Below, one piece after another: positions 31,152 through 39,014 of a DNA stretch of 64,000 nt. The position numbers and the translations under genes are program-made. The stretch covers positions 1-64,000 of the forward strand of contig NZ_JADNHZ010000001.1 of NCBI RefSeq assembly GCF_015554145.1, written 5' to 3'. The first letter of the stretch is position 1. Each line of letters begins with the position of its first letter. The DNA is from Collinsella aerofaciens. Lineage in GTDB: Bacteria; Actinomycetota; Coriobacteriia; Coriobacteriales; Coriobacteriaceae. Below the pieces are notes generated by a model. It saw only the letters and a list, made by a program, of their open reading frames with translations, was not told where the DNA came from and made no database searches.

Positions 31152-31406
31152 TCATTTCAATAGTCGGCTTGGCCCTTTCCTATATTGCCCCTTTTGAACG
31201 GCAAATTTATTGACTTCCCGCGCGTGGACCTCGTGGACAGGCCCCCTTGTGTAACTGCACCCGAGGCGTTTCCCCGTCACCCTCCAGTGCCGGGGGTTCC
31301 CCTCCATCACGAAGAGGTAATCCCCGTCCGGCCTCGCCGTCTCTGCAACGCCGAGCCTCCCGAGCGACTCGAGGAGGGCGGACTCGTCCCGGGAGAGTTG
31401 ACAATA
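31152..31406 (-). pseudogene. Unidentified coding remnant at the right edge of the island
   Basis: The minus strand reads as an 84-codon frame with protein-like content in its first 55 codons (ALLESLGRLGVAETARPDGD, then YLFVMEGNPRHWRVTGKR) and no start codon. GC content rises sharply at about 31215, where the frame runs from GC-rich coding-like sequence into AT-rich sequence. It looks like a fragment of a lost gene cut at both ends; I do not recognise the family. The flank AGACACGTCCCAAATTGACT follows at 31415. Confidence 0.4.
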
Positions 31407-31482
31407 CTATAGAGACACGTCCCAAATTGACTAAAGGGTGATATGGGTTAGACGCCGGGCAATATCCCATTTCTCAAAAGAA

Positions 31483-31519
31483 GAGGGGGCACCCGTCGCA
31501 AAAGCTCGGATGCCCCCTC
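31483..31519 (-). terminator. pepD terminator
   Basis: GAGGGGGCA / TGCCCCCTC with a 19-base loop, followed on the minus strand by TTCTTTT. Confidence 0.75.
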
Positions 31520-31576
31520 TTGTAATGTCATTTGCAATCCGCTAGCACGTGGCTCGGACTGCTGCTTGTGCGACCT

Positions 31577-33034
31577 TTACGCAGCGAGGCGCTTGAGGAC
31601 GTCGATGAGCAGCTCGTAGAAGCGCTCGGCAGAAGCGAGCTCCATGCTCTCGTCCGGGGTGTGGACATCGGAGAGCGTCGGGCCCACGGCGATGGCGTCC
31701 AGGCCATGCAGGGCCTCGGCGAACAGGCCGCACTCAAGGCCGGCGTGGATGGACTCGATGCGCAGCTCGGAGCCAAAGAGCTCACGATAGCTCTCGACAA
31801 AGATGTCGCGGACCGGCGAATGCTCGGCATAGCTCCAGCCGGGATACTCGAACTCGAACTTGGCGTCGAAGCCCAGAACATCGGCCAGCGTCTGCAGGCG
31901 GTCCTTGAACTCGTTCTGCAGCGAGGTGATCGAGGAGCGCGGGGACAGCATGATTTTGACCTGGCCGTCAGAAGTGGCAACCACACCGATGTTGGAGGAA
32001 ACCTCGACGGAGCCGTCGGTGGCGACGTTGCGGCGGATCACGCCGTTAGGGGCAAGACGCAGGGCGCGGATGAGGGCAAGCGCGGACTTCTCGTCCATGG
32101 CCTCGACCTCGGCGTCGTCGGCAATCTCGACGGTGCAGGTAAAGCCGGGGTCGAAGACCTCGAGCTCGGAGGTGACGTCGGCGATGATGCCACGGGCGAT
32201 CTGGGCCGCGGCCTCGGCGGCAGCGTGGTCGGCGTAGATCAGAACGGCCTTGCACTCACGGTTGATGGCGTTGTCCTTGGTGCCACCGTTAAAGCTGACG
32301 ATGGCGGGCTCGCCGGCAACCATCAGGCGATCGATGATGCGGGCCATGATGAGGTTGCCGTTGCCGCGCTCCAGGTTGATGTCGGAGCCGGAGTGACCGC
32401 CCAGCAGGCCGGAGATCTCGAGCGTAAGGGTACTGCCGGTCTTGTGCTCGCGCGCGATGGGGCAGGTGTAGGTAACGACGACGCCGCCAGCGCAGCTGAC
32501 GGTGGCAACGCCCTCTTCCTCGGAGTCAAGGTTAATCATGGTGCGGGCGCTAATCTGGGACTTGTCGAGCGTCTCGGCGCCAACCAGGCCGGTCTCCTCG
32601 TCGGTGGTGAACACGCACTCGAGGGCCGGATGAGCAATCGAATCGTCGTTGAGCACGGTAAGCATCAGAGCGACAGCGATGCCGTTGTCGGCGCCCAGGG
32701 TGGTGCCGTTAGCCGTGAGGACGCCGTCCTTGACGACCAGGTCGATACCATCGGTCATAAAGTCGTGCTCAACGGAGCCCAACTTGTCGCACACCATATC
32801 GATGTGGCCCTGCAGCATCACGGTCGGGGCATTCTCGGCGCCGGCAGATGCGGGCTTGCGAATGATGACGTTGTAGACCTCGTCCTGATACACGTCGAGG
32901 CCGCGCTCCTTGGCAAACGCGACCAGGAAATCGCTGATGCCCTTCTCGTTGCCAGACCCACGGGGGATCGCGCTGATCTCCTCAAAGAAATGGAACAGCT
33001 GGGCGGGCTCGTAGCCGGTAATCTTGTAGTCCAT
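31577..33034 (-). CDS. pepD: Aminoacyl-histidine dipeptidase (M20 family, PepD type)
   Basis: A cytosolic zinc dipeptidase that cleaves Xaa-His and other dipeptides. The 485-residue protein has the metal-site motif QGHIDMVCDKLG (about residues 80-91), the bridging Asp in TTLGADNGIAVAL (about 117-129), the catalytic/general-base pair in FTTDEETGLVGA (about 148-159), and the lid-domain GLLGGHSGSDI (about 215). The length matches PepD. The ATG at 33034 has AAGGAGG directly upstream. It stands alone with a downstream terminator. Confidence 0.93.
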   Translation of the reverse strand: MDYKITGYEPAQLFHFFEEISAIPRGSGNEKGISDFLVAFAKERGLDVYQDEVYNVIIRKPASAGAENAPTVMLQGHIDMVCDKLGSVEHDFMTDGIDLVVKDGVLTANGTTLGADNGIAVALMLTVLNDDSIAHPALECVFTTDEETGLVGAETLDKSQISARTMINLDSEEEGVATVSCAGGVVVTYTCPIAREHKTGSTLTLEISGLLGGHSGSDINLERGNGNLIMARIIDRLMVAGEPAIVSFNGGTKDNAINRECKAVLIYADHAAAEAAAQIARGIIADVTSELEVFDPGFTCTVEIADDAEVEAMDEKSALALIRALRLAPNGVIRRNVATDGSVEVSSNIGVVATSDGQVKIMLSPRSSITSLQNEFKDRLQTLADVLGFDAKFEFEYPGWSYAEHSPVRDIFVESYRELFGSELRIESIHAGLECGLFAEALHGLDAIAVGPTLSDVHTPDESMELASAERFYELLIDVLKRLAA

Positions 33035-33182
33035 GGTGCCTCCTTGGCGCAACTGGTTAGACAATAAGACATGCGCCTTGTATATTCCCAGACTTCGTTT
33101 GCATAAAACAGTCGAAAACGCCGAGCGCTCTCGCATCATCGGCTAACGGTGGGAAAACCCCACTTTATTAAGATAAAGCAGG

Positions 33183-33704
33183 TTAGACGGGCCGTGCTGA
33201 GGAGACGTTGGACCCTTCAACCAACCTCAACGCTTGATCAACGTTTATGCATACGCCATTGGTATGTTTAATGAGATTTTTGTCCTCCGTCACGACGTAA
33301 TCGACGTCGATGCGATTGGCAACGCCCAGCATCAGGTCATCCTCAAAGTCATTGTGATGATGCCTGAACACAAAGGAATCGAACACCTCGTCTGCTCCCA
33401 CCGGCGCGATAAGGGCGAGCTCGCGCATCTGCCGAATGCATGCCCAGGCCGTTTCGTCCGCCGCCGCAATGGCGCTATCGCTCAGCAAGCCATTCTTCCT
33501 TCGGCACTCTCTCTTGATTGCCGCCGAGACAAGATACGAGACATCTTTGACCGAAAGCGACGAGGCAAACAGGGCAATCTGCTCCGAAGCGTCGGCAATC
33601 TCGATCAGATGGACGACGTTTGCCGTACGGTCAGACCTACCAGAAAAATAATCCATCCATACATTGGTATCGATTAACAGCTTGAGGACGCCTTCCGTGC
33701 TCAT
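33183..33704 (-). CDS. PIN-domain toxin (VapC-like ribonuclease)
   Basis: A 173-residue PIN-domain protein. The acidic metal-binding residues appear in LLIDTNVWMDYFSGRSD (first Asp about residue 12), a Glu/Asp pair in the middle, and NDFEDDLMLGVANRIDVDYVV with ITEDKNL-like VTEDKNLIKH near the C-terminus. Such toxins cut RNA when the partner antitoxin is lost. The ATG at 33704 overlaps the antitoxin stop by four bases (ATGA). It is longer than typical VapC (~130 residues). Confidence 0.85.
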   Translation of the reverse strand: MSTEGVLKLLIDTNVWMDYFSGRSDRTANVVHLIEIADASEQIALFASSLSVKDVSYLVSAAIKRECRRKNGLLSDSAIAAADETAWACIRQMRELALIAPVGADEVFDSFVFRHHHNDFEDDLMLGVANRIDVDYVVTEDKNLIKHTNGVCINVDQALRLVEGSNVSSARPV

Positions 33705-34060
33705 AGTTCCACCCACTCGGGATAGCGCTCCGCCATGGCTTCCTCATAGAGGTCGTCGTAGTCACCCGAGAACTCAGGGATGGGGATGCCGTATTTGAGG
33801 CACGAATCGCGAACGATATGGCTGCCTTGCGCGGCCCTTGACTCCATGCGCCGGGGCTCCACTCCGTCAGAAACCGGAGCCGCCGCGTCTCCCTTCGAGG
33901 GCATGCGTCCGTTAACGACCAGATACTCCCAAAGTGTCCGAACGGCTTGTGACGGCGTCATGCCAATATGAGTCAGGACGGCGTCTCCCGCCTCTTTGAG
34001 CTGGCGATCTATACGCACGTTCATCTGAACTGGCCGCGTGTCGAGTATTGAGGTAGGCAT
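33701..34060 (-). CDS. RelB/DinJ-type ribbon-helix-helix antitoxin
   Basis: A 119-residue protein with an N-terminal ribbon-helix-helix domain (VQMNVRIDRQLKEAGDAVLT, then HIGMTPSQAVRTLWEYLV; about residues 11-48), the DinJ/RelB form. The C-terminal part (about 85-119; IPIPEFSGDYDDLYEEAMAE) is acidic and would bind the toxin. The gene has AGGAG upstream of the ATG and lies behind a perfect palindrome (34072-34102), so it probably represses its own operon. Pairing a DinJ-type antitoxin with a PIN toxin is a mixed but known combination. Confidence 0.82.
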   Translation of the reverse strand: MPTSILDTRPVQMNVRIDRQLKEAGDAVLTHIGMTPSQAVRTLWEYLVVNGRMPSKGDAAAPVSDGVEPRRMESRAAQGSHIVRDSCLKYGIPIPEFSGDYDDLYEEAMAERYPEWVEL

Positions 34061-34071
34061 ATCAGCTCCTT

Positions 34072-34102
34072 TGCTATACTATATCTCGATTTTAGTATAG
34101 CA
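34072..34102. promoter_or_regulatory. Palindromic operator/promoter of the toxin-antitoxin operon
   Basis: TGCTATACT (34072-34080) and AGTATAGCA (34094-34102) are perfect complements with 13 bases between. TATACT/AGTATA also supplies a -10-like sequence. It is 12 bases before the antitoxin ATG. Confidence 0.75.
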
Positions 34103-34132
34103 CGGCAGATTGAAGCGCATTTCAATAGAAAT

Positions 34133-34161
34133 GAGGGCGCTTCCTTATCGGAAACGCCCCC
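34133..34161 (-). terminator. clpC terminator
   Basis: GAGGGCGCTTCC pairs with GGAAACGCCCCC across a five-base loop, downstream of clpC; on the minus strand CATTTCTATT follows. Confidence 0.75.
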
Positions 34162-34184
34162 GTTATACAAGGTATGTTCAATCC

Positions 34185-36827
34185 CTACAGCGCACCAGAG
34201 CCGGCTTGCATCATGCCACCGGGGCCCGAGGTCACGCCGCCGCTCACGGGCGCGGCGTTGCCGGTGTGCGGTGCCGCCGGGGCGGTATCGCCACCGAGCG
34301 TACCTGCCGGACGCCGCGCCGGAATCTCGCCCGTGCCGTGGCTAAAGACGAACTTGCCATCGGCCACGTCGCACAGTACGGTATCGCCCTCGCCCCACTC
34401 ACCGGCCAGAAGCTCCTCGGACAGCGGGTCCTCGATGAGCTTTTGAATAGCACGGCGCAGCGGACGCGCACCGTTGGTGAGGTCGGTGCCCTCGGCCACG
34501 ATCTTGTCATAGGCCGCATCGGTGAGCTTGATGTTCATGCCGTTGGCAATCAAACGCTGACGCAGGTCGTCCACCAGCAGGTGCGCGATCTTGGTGAGAT
34601 TCTCGCCCGAGAGCTTCTGGAACACCACGATGTCATCGATGCGGTTGAGCAGCTCGGGGCGGAACAGGCGCTTGAGCTCGCCCATCGCGCGGCCGCGGAT
34701 CTCACTCGAGGTGAGGCCCTGCTCGCCGGTGGTGCCAAAGCCAACGCTCGCATCCTGTGCGATCTCGCGGGCGCCCACGTTGGACGTCATGATGATCACG
34801 GTGTTGCGGAAGTCGACCGTCTTGCCCTGGCTATCAGTCAGGCGACCCTCCTCCAGCACCTGCAGCAGGATGTTGAAGATATCGGGGTGTGCCTTCTCGA
34901 TCTCGTCGAACAGCACGACCGAGTACGGGTGGCGACGAACGGCCTTGGTGAGCTGGCCGCCCTCGTCGTGACCGACGTAACCCGGAGGGCTGCCGATGAG
35001 CTTGGAAACCTCGAACTCGCTACCGAACTCGGACATGTCGAAGCTGATGAGCGCGTCCTTGCTGCCAAAGAGGTACTCGGCGAGCGTCTTGGCGAGCTCG
35101 GTCTTGCCCGTGCCGGTGGGACCCAGGAAGATAAAGCTACCGCCGGGGCGACGCGGGTCCTTGAGCGGCGAGCGGCTGCGGCGCACGGCCTTGGCAACGG
35201 CCTCGACAGCCTCATCCTGACCGATGATGCGCATCTTGAGCACGCTTTCTGCCTGCAGCAGGCGACGGCTCTCGCTCTCGGTAAGCGAGGACACCGGCAC
35301 GCCCGAAGTCACGGACACGATATCGGCGATCTGACTCACATCGATGGTGAGCGGGCTGGCGTCGAGCTCGGCGGTCCAGGCAGCCTTGGCCTCGGCGAGT
35401 TCGATCTCGGCAGCCTTCTGCTGCTCGGTGATCTCGGCGGCCTTGTTCATGTCGTCGCTCTCGGTGGCCTCCTGCGCGGCGGCCTTGAGCTCCTCTATGC
35501 GATGCTCGGCCTCGCGCACCGGCTCGGGCGCGCGGTTGGCGGCGATGCGGGCGCGGGCACCGGCCTCGTCAATGAGGTCGATGGCCTTATCGGGCAGGAA
35601 GCGATCCTGGATGTAGCGGTTGGAAAGGTTCGCGGCGGCCTCGATAGCACCCTGCGTATAGCGCACATGGTGGTGCTCCTCGTAGCGCGGCTTGAGCGCG
35701 GTCAGGATCTTGACCGTGTCCTCGACGCTCGGCTCCTCGACATCGATGGTCTGGAAGCGACGCTCGAAGGCCGGGTCCTTGGTGAGGTACTTGCGGAATT
35801 CCTCGGCCGTGGTGGCGCCGATAATCTGGAAGGCACCGCGCGCGAGCACGGGCTTGAGCATGGAGCTCGCGTCGATGGAGCCCTCGGCAGAACCGGCACC
35901 GATGATGGTGTGCATCTCATCGATAAACAAGATGACGTCGTCGGCCTCGGTTGCCTCCTGGATCACGTTCTTGAGGCGCTCCTCGAACTCACCGCGATAC
36001 TTGGCGCCCGCAACGAGACCCGGCAGGTCGAGCGTCCAGATATTCTGGTTCATGAGGTTCTCGGGCACGTTGCCGGCTGCAATCTGCTGAGCCAGACCCT
36101 CGACGATGGCCGTCTTGCCCACGCCGGGGTCGCCCAGAATGAGTGGGTTGTTCTTGGTGCGGCGCGAAAGGATCTCCATCATACGCTGGACTTCCTTTTC
36201 GCGGCCGATCACCGGATCGAGTTCGCCGTCGCGCGCCTTCTGCGTAAGGTTGGTCGCGAACTGCTTAAGTGTATCGGTGCCGCTCCCCTTTTGCTGAGAG
36301 GCATCCGAGCCGCTAAAGAACGGCAGGCCCGCACCGGGACGACCAGCGCCAGCGCCAGCGAGCGGACGCTTCTTGTCCTGATCCTTGGCAGTGAGCTTTT
36401 CGATGGCCTTTTTAATGGAAGCAGACGACACACCCAGGCGCATGAGGATGTCCATGGCCATGCCGTTGCCCTCTTCGACGATGCCGATCAGCAAGTGCTC
36501 GGTCGACACGTAGGTCTGGTTGTTTTCACGCGCCACGCGGAATGAACGCTCCATCACGCTAATGACGAGCGGCGTAAAGGCGAGCTTGGCCGCCTCGGTC
36601 TCCTCACTGGGCTCGGGAACCGTGGTCTGGACCTCTTTGAGAGTATCCATGATGTCATCGTAGGAGATGTCGAGCGAACGCAGTGCCTCGGCGGCAATGC
36701 CCTCGTCCTCCTTAGCGAGCGCGAGCAGCAGGTGCTCGGTACCCACCTTATTTGAGTGAAGATCGAGCGCTTCTTGCTTGGCCATGGACATGACCTTGCG
36801 CGCGCGATCGGTAAAACGGTCTAACAT
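34185..36827 (-). CDS. clpC: ATP-dependent Clp protease ATP-binding subunit ClpC
   Basis: A class I Hsp100 unfoldase that feeds ClpP and, with adaptors, controls stress and regulatory protein turnover. The 880-residue protein has the Clp N-domain ([20 protein letters not shown]; residues 1-145), AAA1 with Walker [15 protein letters not shown] (about 215), a UVR/coiled middle segment ([20 protein letters not shown], about 430-470), and AAA2 with Walker [15 protein letters not shown] (about 560). A Pro/Gly/Ala-rich tail of about 45 residues ends the protein. The start at 36827 has AGAGGA upstream. No mcsA-mcsB or ctsR genes are next to it. Confidence 0.96.
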   Translation of the reverse strand: MLDRFTDRARKVMSMAKQEALDLHSNKVGTEHLLLALAKEDEGIAAEALRSLDISYDDIMDTLKEVQTTVPEPSEETEAAKLAFTPLVISVMERSFRVARENNQTYVSTEHLLIGIVEEGNGMAMDILMRLGVSSASIKKAIEKLTAKDQDKKRPLAGAGAGRPGAGLPFFSGSDASQQKGSGTDTLKQFATNLTQKARDGELDPVIGREKEVQRMMEILSRRTKNNPLILGDPGVGKTAIVEGLAQQIAAGNVPENLMNQNIWTLDLPGLVAGAKYRGEFEERLKNVIQEATEADDVILFIDEMHTIIGAGSAEGSIDASSMLKPVLARGAFQIIGATTAEEFRKYLTKDPAFERRFQTIDVEEPSVEDTVKILTALKPRYEEHHHVRYTQGAIEAAANLSNRYIQDRFLPDKAIDLIDEAGARARIAANRAPEPVREAEHRIEELKAAAQEATESDDMNKAAEITEQQKAAEIELAEAKAAWTAELDASPLTIDVSQIADIVSVTSGVPVSSLTESESRRLLQAESVLKMRIIGQDEAVEAVAKAVRRSRSPLKDPRRPGGSFIFLGPTGTGKTELAKTLAEYLFGSKDALISFDMSEFGSEFEVSKLIGSPPGYVGHDEGGQLTKAVRRHPYSVVLFDEIEKAHPDIFNILLQVLEEGRLTDSQGKTVDFRNTVIIMTSNVGAREIAQDASVGFGTTGEQGLTSSEIRGRAMGELKRLFRPELLNRIDDIVVFQKLSGENLTKIAHLLVDDLRQRLIANGMNIKLTDAAYDKIVAEGTDLTNGARPLRRAIQKLIEDPLSEELLAGEWGEGDTVLCDVADGKFVFSHGTGEIPARRPAGTLGGDTAPAAPHTGNAAPVSGGVTSGPGGMMQAGSGAL

Positions 36828-37001
36828 GCTAGTTCCTCTTAGACGAGCTAGTTTTTTCAAACGCAAAGCGCCGCCCGCGGCAGCGCTTTGGTCTCTTTAC
36901 CCATATGGAGTATATGTTAACCGTTGGGACCTTTCCCGCCCGTAGCCGCGCGACAACGTCTACAAAAAAGGAATCGCCAGGTGCGTCTGCATCGGCCCAA
37001 C

Positions 37002-37093
37002 GAGCGTGGATTTTCGGACACCCATTCCACGAGCGTGGATAATCTCCCGTCTTGAGCCCGTAAACAGGCCAAAAACGGGAGATTATCCACGTT
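37002..37093. repeat. GTGGATAATCTCCC repeats, second cluster
   Basis: GTGGATAATCTCCCGT (37035-37050) and ACGGGAGATTATCCAC (37075-37090) form a perfect 16-base inverted repeat; a third, partial copy GAGCGTGGATTTTC lies at 37002-37015. It is the same family as at 12254-12396. Confidence 0.7.
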
Positions 37094-37125
37094 CATGTTT
37101 TGCGGATCAGTTTCATTTGCACCAA

Positions 37126-38694
37126 TTAGCTGGTGTGGCGCCAGCGAGAGTCGGTGAGGGTTCTCGCCACGCCCAGGCCAACGGGCAGAAACGCCACAAT
37201 GAGCACTGCACGCACAAACCAGCCGAGCATATTGACCGTGTCGAAGGTGCACATGTAATACATCGAGCGATACAGATACAAGCCCGGCACCATAATGACA
37301 ATCGATGGCACCGTGAGGGCGATACGTGGGTAGGTGAGCTTGATTTCGGCTAAGCTCGCGAGCAGGCCCGATACCAGCGCACCGATAAACGCTGCCGCCT
37401 CGGGAGGCATACCTACGCTCAGGCCCAGAAAGGGAAACAGCGTCGGCGCATCGACGAGCGTAAGGCGCAAGGTATTGGACACGGCGCCGATCAGCCCAGC
37501 TGCCGCGGCCATCTTTACCGGGCTGTTGAACATCACCGAGAAGCCGAATACGCCAACGAAGCTCATCACCACGCGCAGGAGCGTAAGGGCAAGCGGCGAA
37601 AGGCCGAGCGGAGCAAAATCATCCGGTGCCAGCCCCACACACTCGGCAACCATCCAGCCCACAAGGGTCGCCATCACAATAATCGACACGGCATACGAAA
37701 GACGCTCAATGCCGCTTCGCATATCGAGCTTAGCGATGTCGAGGCCTGCCGTAATGAGGGGAAAGCCGGGAATCACAAAGAGCATGGCGCCGATATAGCC
37801 TTCTTGGTGCGACATTGCCCCCGGTACGACCTGGCCAAGGCCGAGCAATGCCAGCAGATACGAAACGCAAGCGAGCGCAACGCCAATCGTCAGCGCGCTA
37901 AACTGGCCAAGACCCTGCTTGAGAATATGAGAGCGAGCAAAGTTGCCAACACCAGCGCCTACGAATGCGCAGGCCATCTCGATAGGGCCGCCGCCGAGCA
38001 AAAAGACGAAGGCGCCGCAAGCACAAGCTGCCGCAAGGCCCTGTTGCCAGGGAGCGTAATCGGGTTTTGAACTCTCAACGGTCTTGAGCATCTCGTGGTA
38101 TTCGTGCACGGTAAACCGGCGCCCATACGTCTCGATTTCCTTTAGGAAGCTCTCCATCATCCAAATGCGATGGGTATTGACTCCCGTTGTGGGCAGGCTG
38201 ACAACCTCGTTAAAGCAGTGGCCATCTTCGATGCAGGTGCACTCAAACGACAGAAGACTTAAGTCAACGTGGACGGTGACACCGAGTACGGCGGCAACGC
38301 GATTCATGGTATCGCGTACACGCCAGGCACCCGTTCCGCTCGCGAGCATAAGCATACCGGTGCGGCAGATGATGGATGACTTATCGGTGAGCGGCGCATC
38401 GACGGCAAGCTCATCGCCTGCCGTCACGATCTGGTGCCAGTCTGTTTTCATATGGAGTGCGCCGGCACGAACACCGTGGTGCATGGGGGCTCTCGAAAGC
38501 AGCGAGTCAAGGCGCGAAGACTGTGGGGGCTCCGTTGATTCGTCCTCAACCTCATCAGTCTCTTCATCGACCAGATCAAATGAGTCAAGCGATGCCGGCT
38601 CGCGACGATCGATTAGCTCCTCATCCTCATCGTCAAAGTAATTGAACTGATCGAGCATGTCCTCTTCGATTGCACGCTCGCTCGCGTCGTCCAT
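37126..38694 (-). CDS. Threonine/serine exporter family protein (ThrE-like, DUF1212)
   Basis: A 522-residue inner-membrane protein. The first ~100 residues are very acidic and probably cytosolic. A DUF1212 soluble stretch follows (KSSIICRTGMLMLASGTGAW, about residues 105-124). From about residue 220 there are roughly ten hydrophobic segments (LAAACACGAFVFLLGGGPIE; MLFVIPGFPLITAGLDIAKL, with the ThrE PGFPL motif), and the C-terminal half resembles the ThrE2/DUF3815 unit. C. glutamicum ThrE exports Thr and Ser; the substrate here is unverified. The gene is monocistronic. Confidence 0.88.
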   Translation of the reverse strand: MDDASERAIEEDMLDQFNYFDDEDEELIDRREPASLDSFDLVDEETDEVEDESTEPPQSSRLDSLLSRAPMHHGVRAGALHMKTDWHQIVTAGDELAVDAPLTDKSSIICRTGMLMLASGTGAWRVRDTMNRVAAVLGVTVHVDLSLLSFECTCIEDGHCFNEVVSLPTTGVNTHRIWMMESFLKEIETYGRRFTVHEYHEMLKTVESSKPDYAPWQQGLAAACACGAFVFLLGGGPIEMACAFVGAGVGNFARSHILKQGLGQFSALTIGVALACVSYLLALLGLGQVVPGAMSHQEGYIGAMLFVIPGFPLITAGLDIAKLDMRSGIERLSYAVSIIVMATLVGWMVAECVGLAPDDFAPLGLSPLALTLLRVVMSFVGVFGFSVMFNSPVKMAAAAGLIGAVSNTLRLTLVDAPTLFPFLGLSVGMPPEAAAFIGALVSGLLASLAEIKLTYPRIALTVPSIVIMVPGLYLYRSMYYMCTFDTVNMLGWFVRAVLIVAFLPVGLGVARTLTDSRWRHTS

Positions 38695-38872
38695 ATAGAC
38701 GCTCCCTTCCTACCGACTAACCCCTATCCTAGGCAGCAACGGCTAAAGGAAACATAAAAGAGACGGCTGCCATGCGAGCCATGTGCTCAATAGCCGTTGG
38801 GTGGTCGTTTAAGAACGTCCCCAATGACTATTGATGGCCAAGGCAACGCCGATGTATTGGCAACGTCAGCGA

Positions 38873-38971
38873 GCGGGCCGCATTTGAGACAAGGTGACGT
38901 GAAACGAAAGGGCGCTGACCTTCTGGTCGCGCCCTTGAAGTTGAACGTCAGATTGTCCAAATGCGGCCCGC
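38873..38971. ncRNA. Two-level hairpin element E4 (candidate structured RNA)
   Basis: The outer stem GCGGGCCGCATTTG (38873-38886) is a perfect complement of 38958-38971. The inner block GTGAAACGAAAG, the stem GGGCGC-GACC/GGTC-GCGCCC with a TTCT loop, and the 3' block AAGTTGAA show the same layout as E1-E3 with different stem bases. It lies 43 bases after the lysS stop, with a shared linker GCAGCGTCGAG and a hairpin in between, as at E3. Confidence 0.5.
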
Positions 38972-38984
38972 GCAGCGTCGAGCC

Positions 38985-39011
38985 GTTACGCGGTTCGTAG
39001 AACCGCGTAAC
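38985..39011 (-). terminator. lysS 3' hairpin GTTACGCGGTT
   Basis: GTTACGCGGTT (38985-38995) pairs with AACCGCGTAAC (39001-39011), just after the lysS stop. The same stem occurs after dtd at 43624-43651. Confidence 0.6.
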
Positions 39012-39014
39012 TAG

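Larger units (their letters stand above)
38695..39014. other. Intergenic region with element E4
   Basis: No gene. It contains element E4 (38873-38971), a GTTACGCGGTT hairpin (38985-39011) at the lysS 3' end, and the thrE upstream sequence. Confidence 0.6.

Noticed and set aside
31532-33067. A 511-codon plus-strand frame opposite pepD
   Set aside because: Antisense shadow of the dipeptidase gene.
34110-36545. An 811-codon plus-strand frame opposite clpC
   Set aside because: Antisense shadow of a conserved gene in high-GC DNA, with no recognisable domain.
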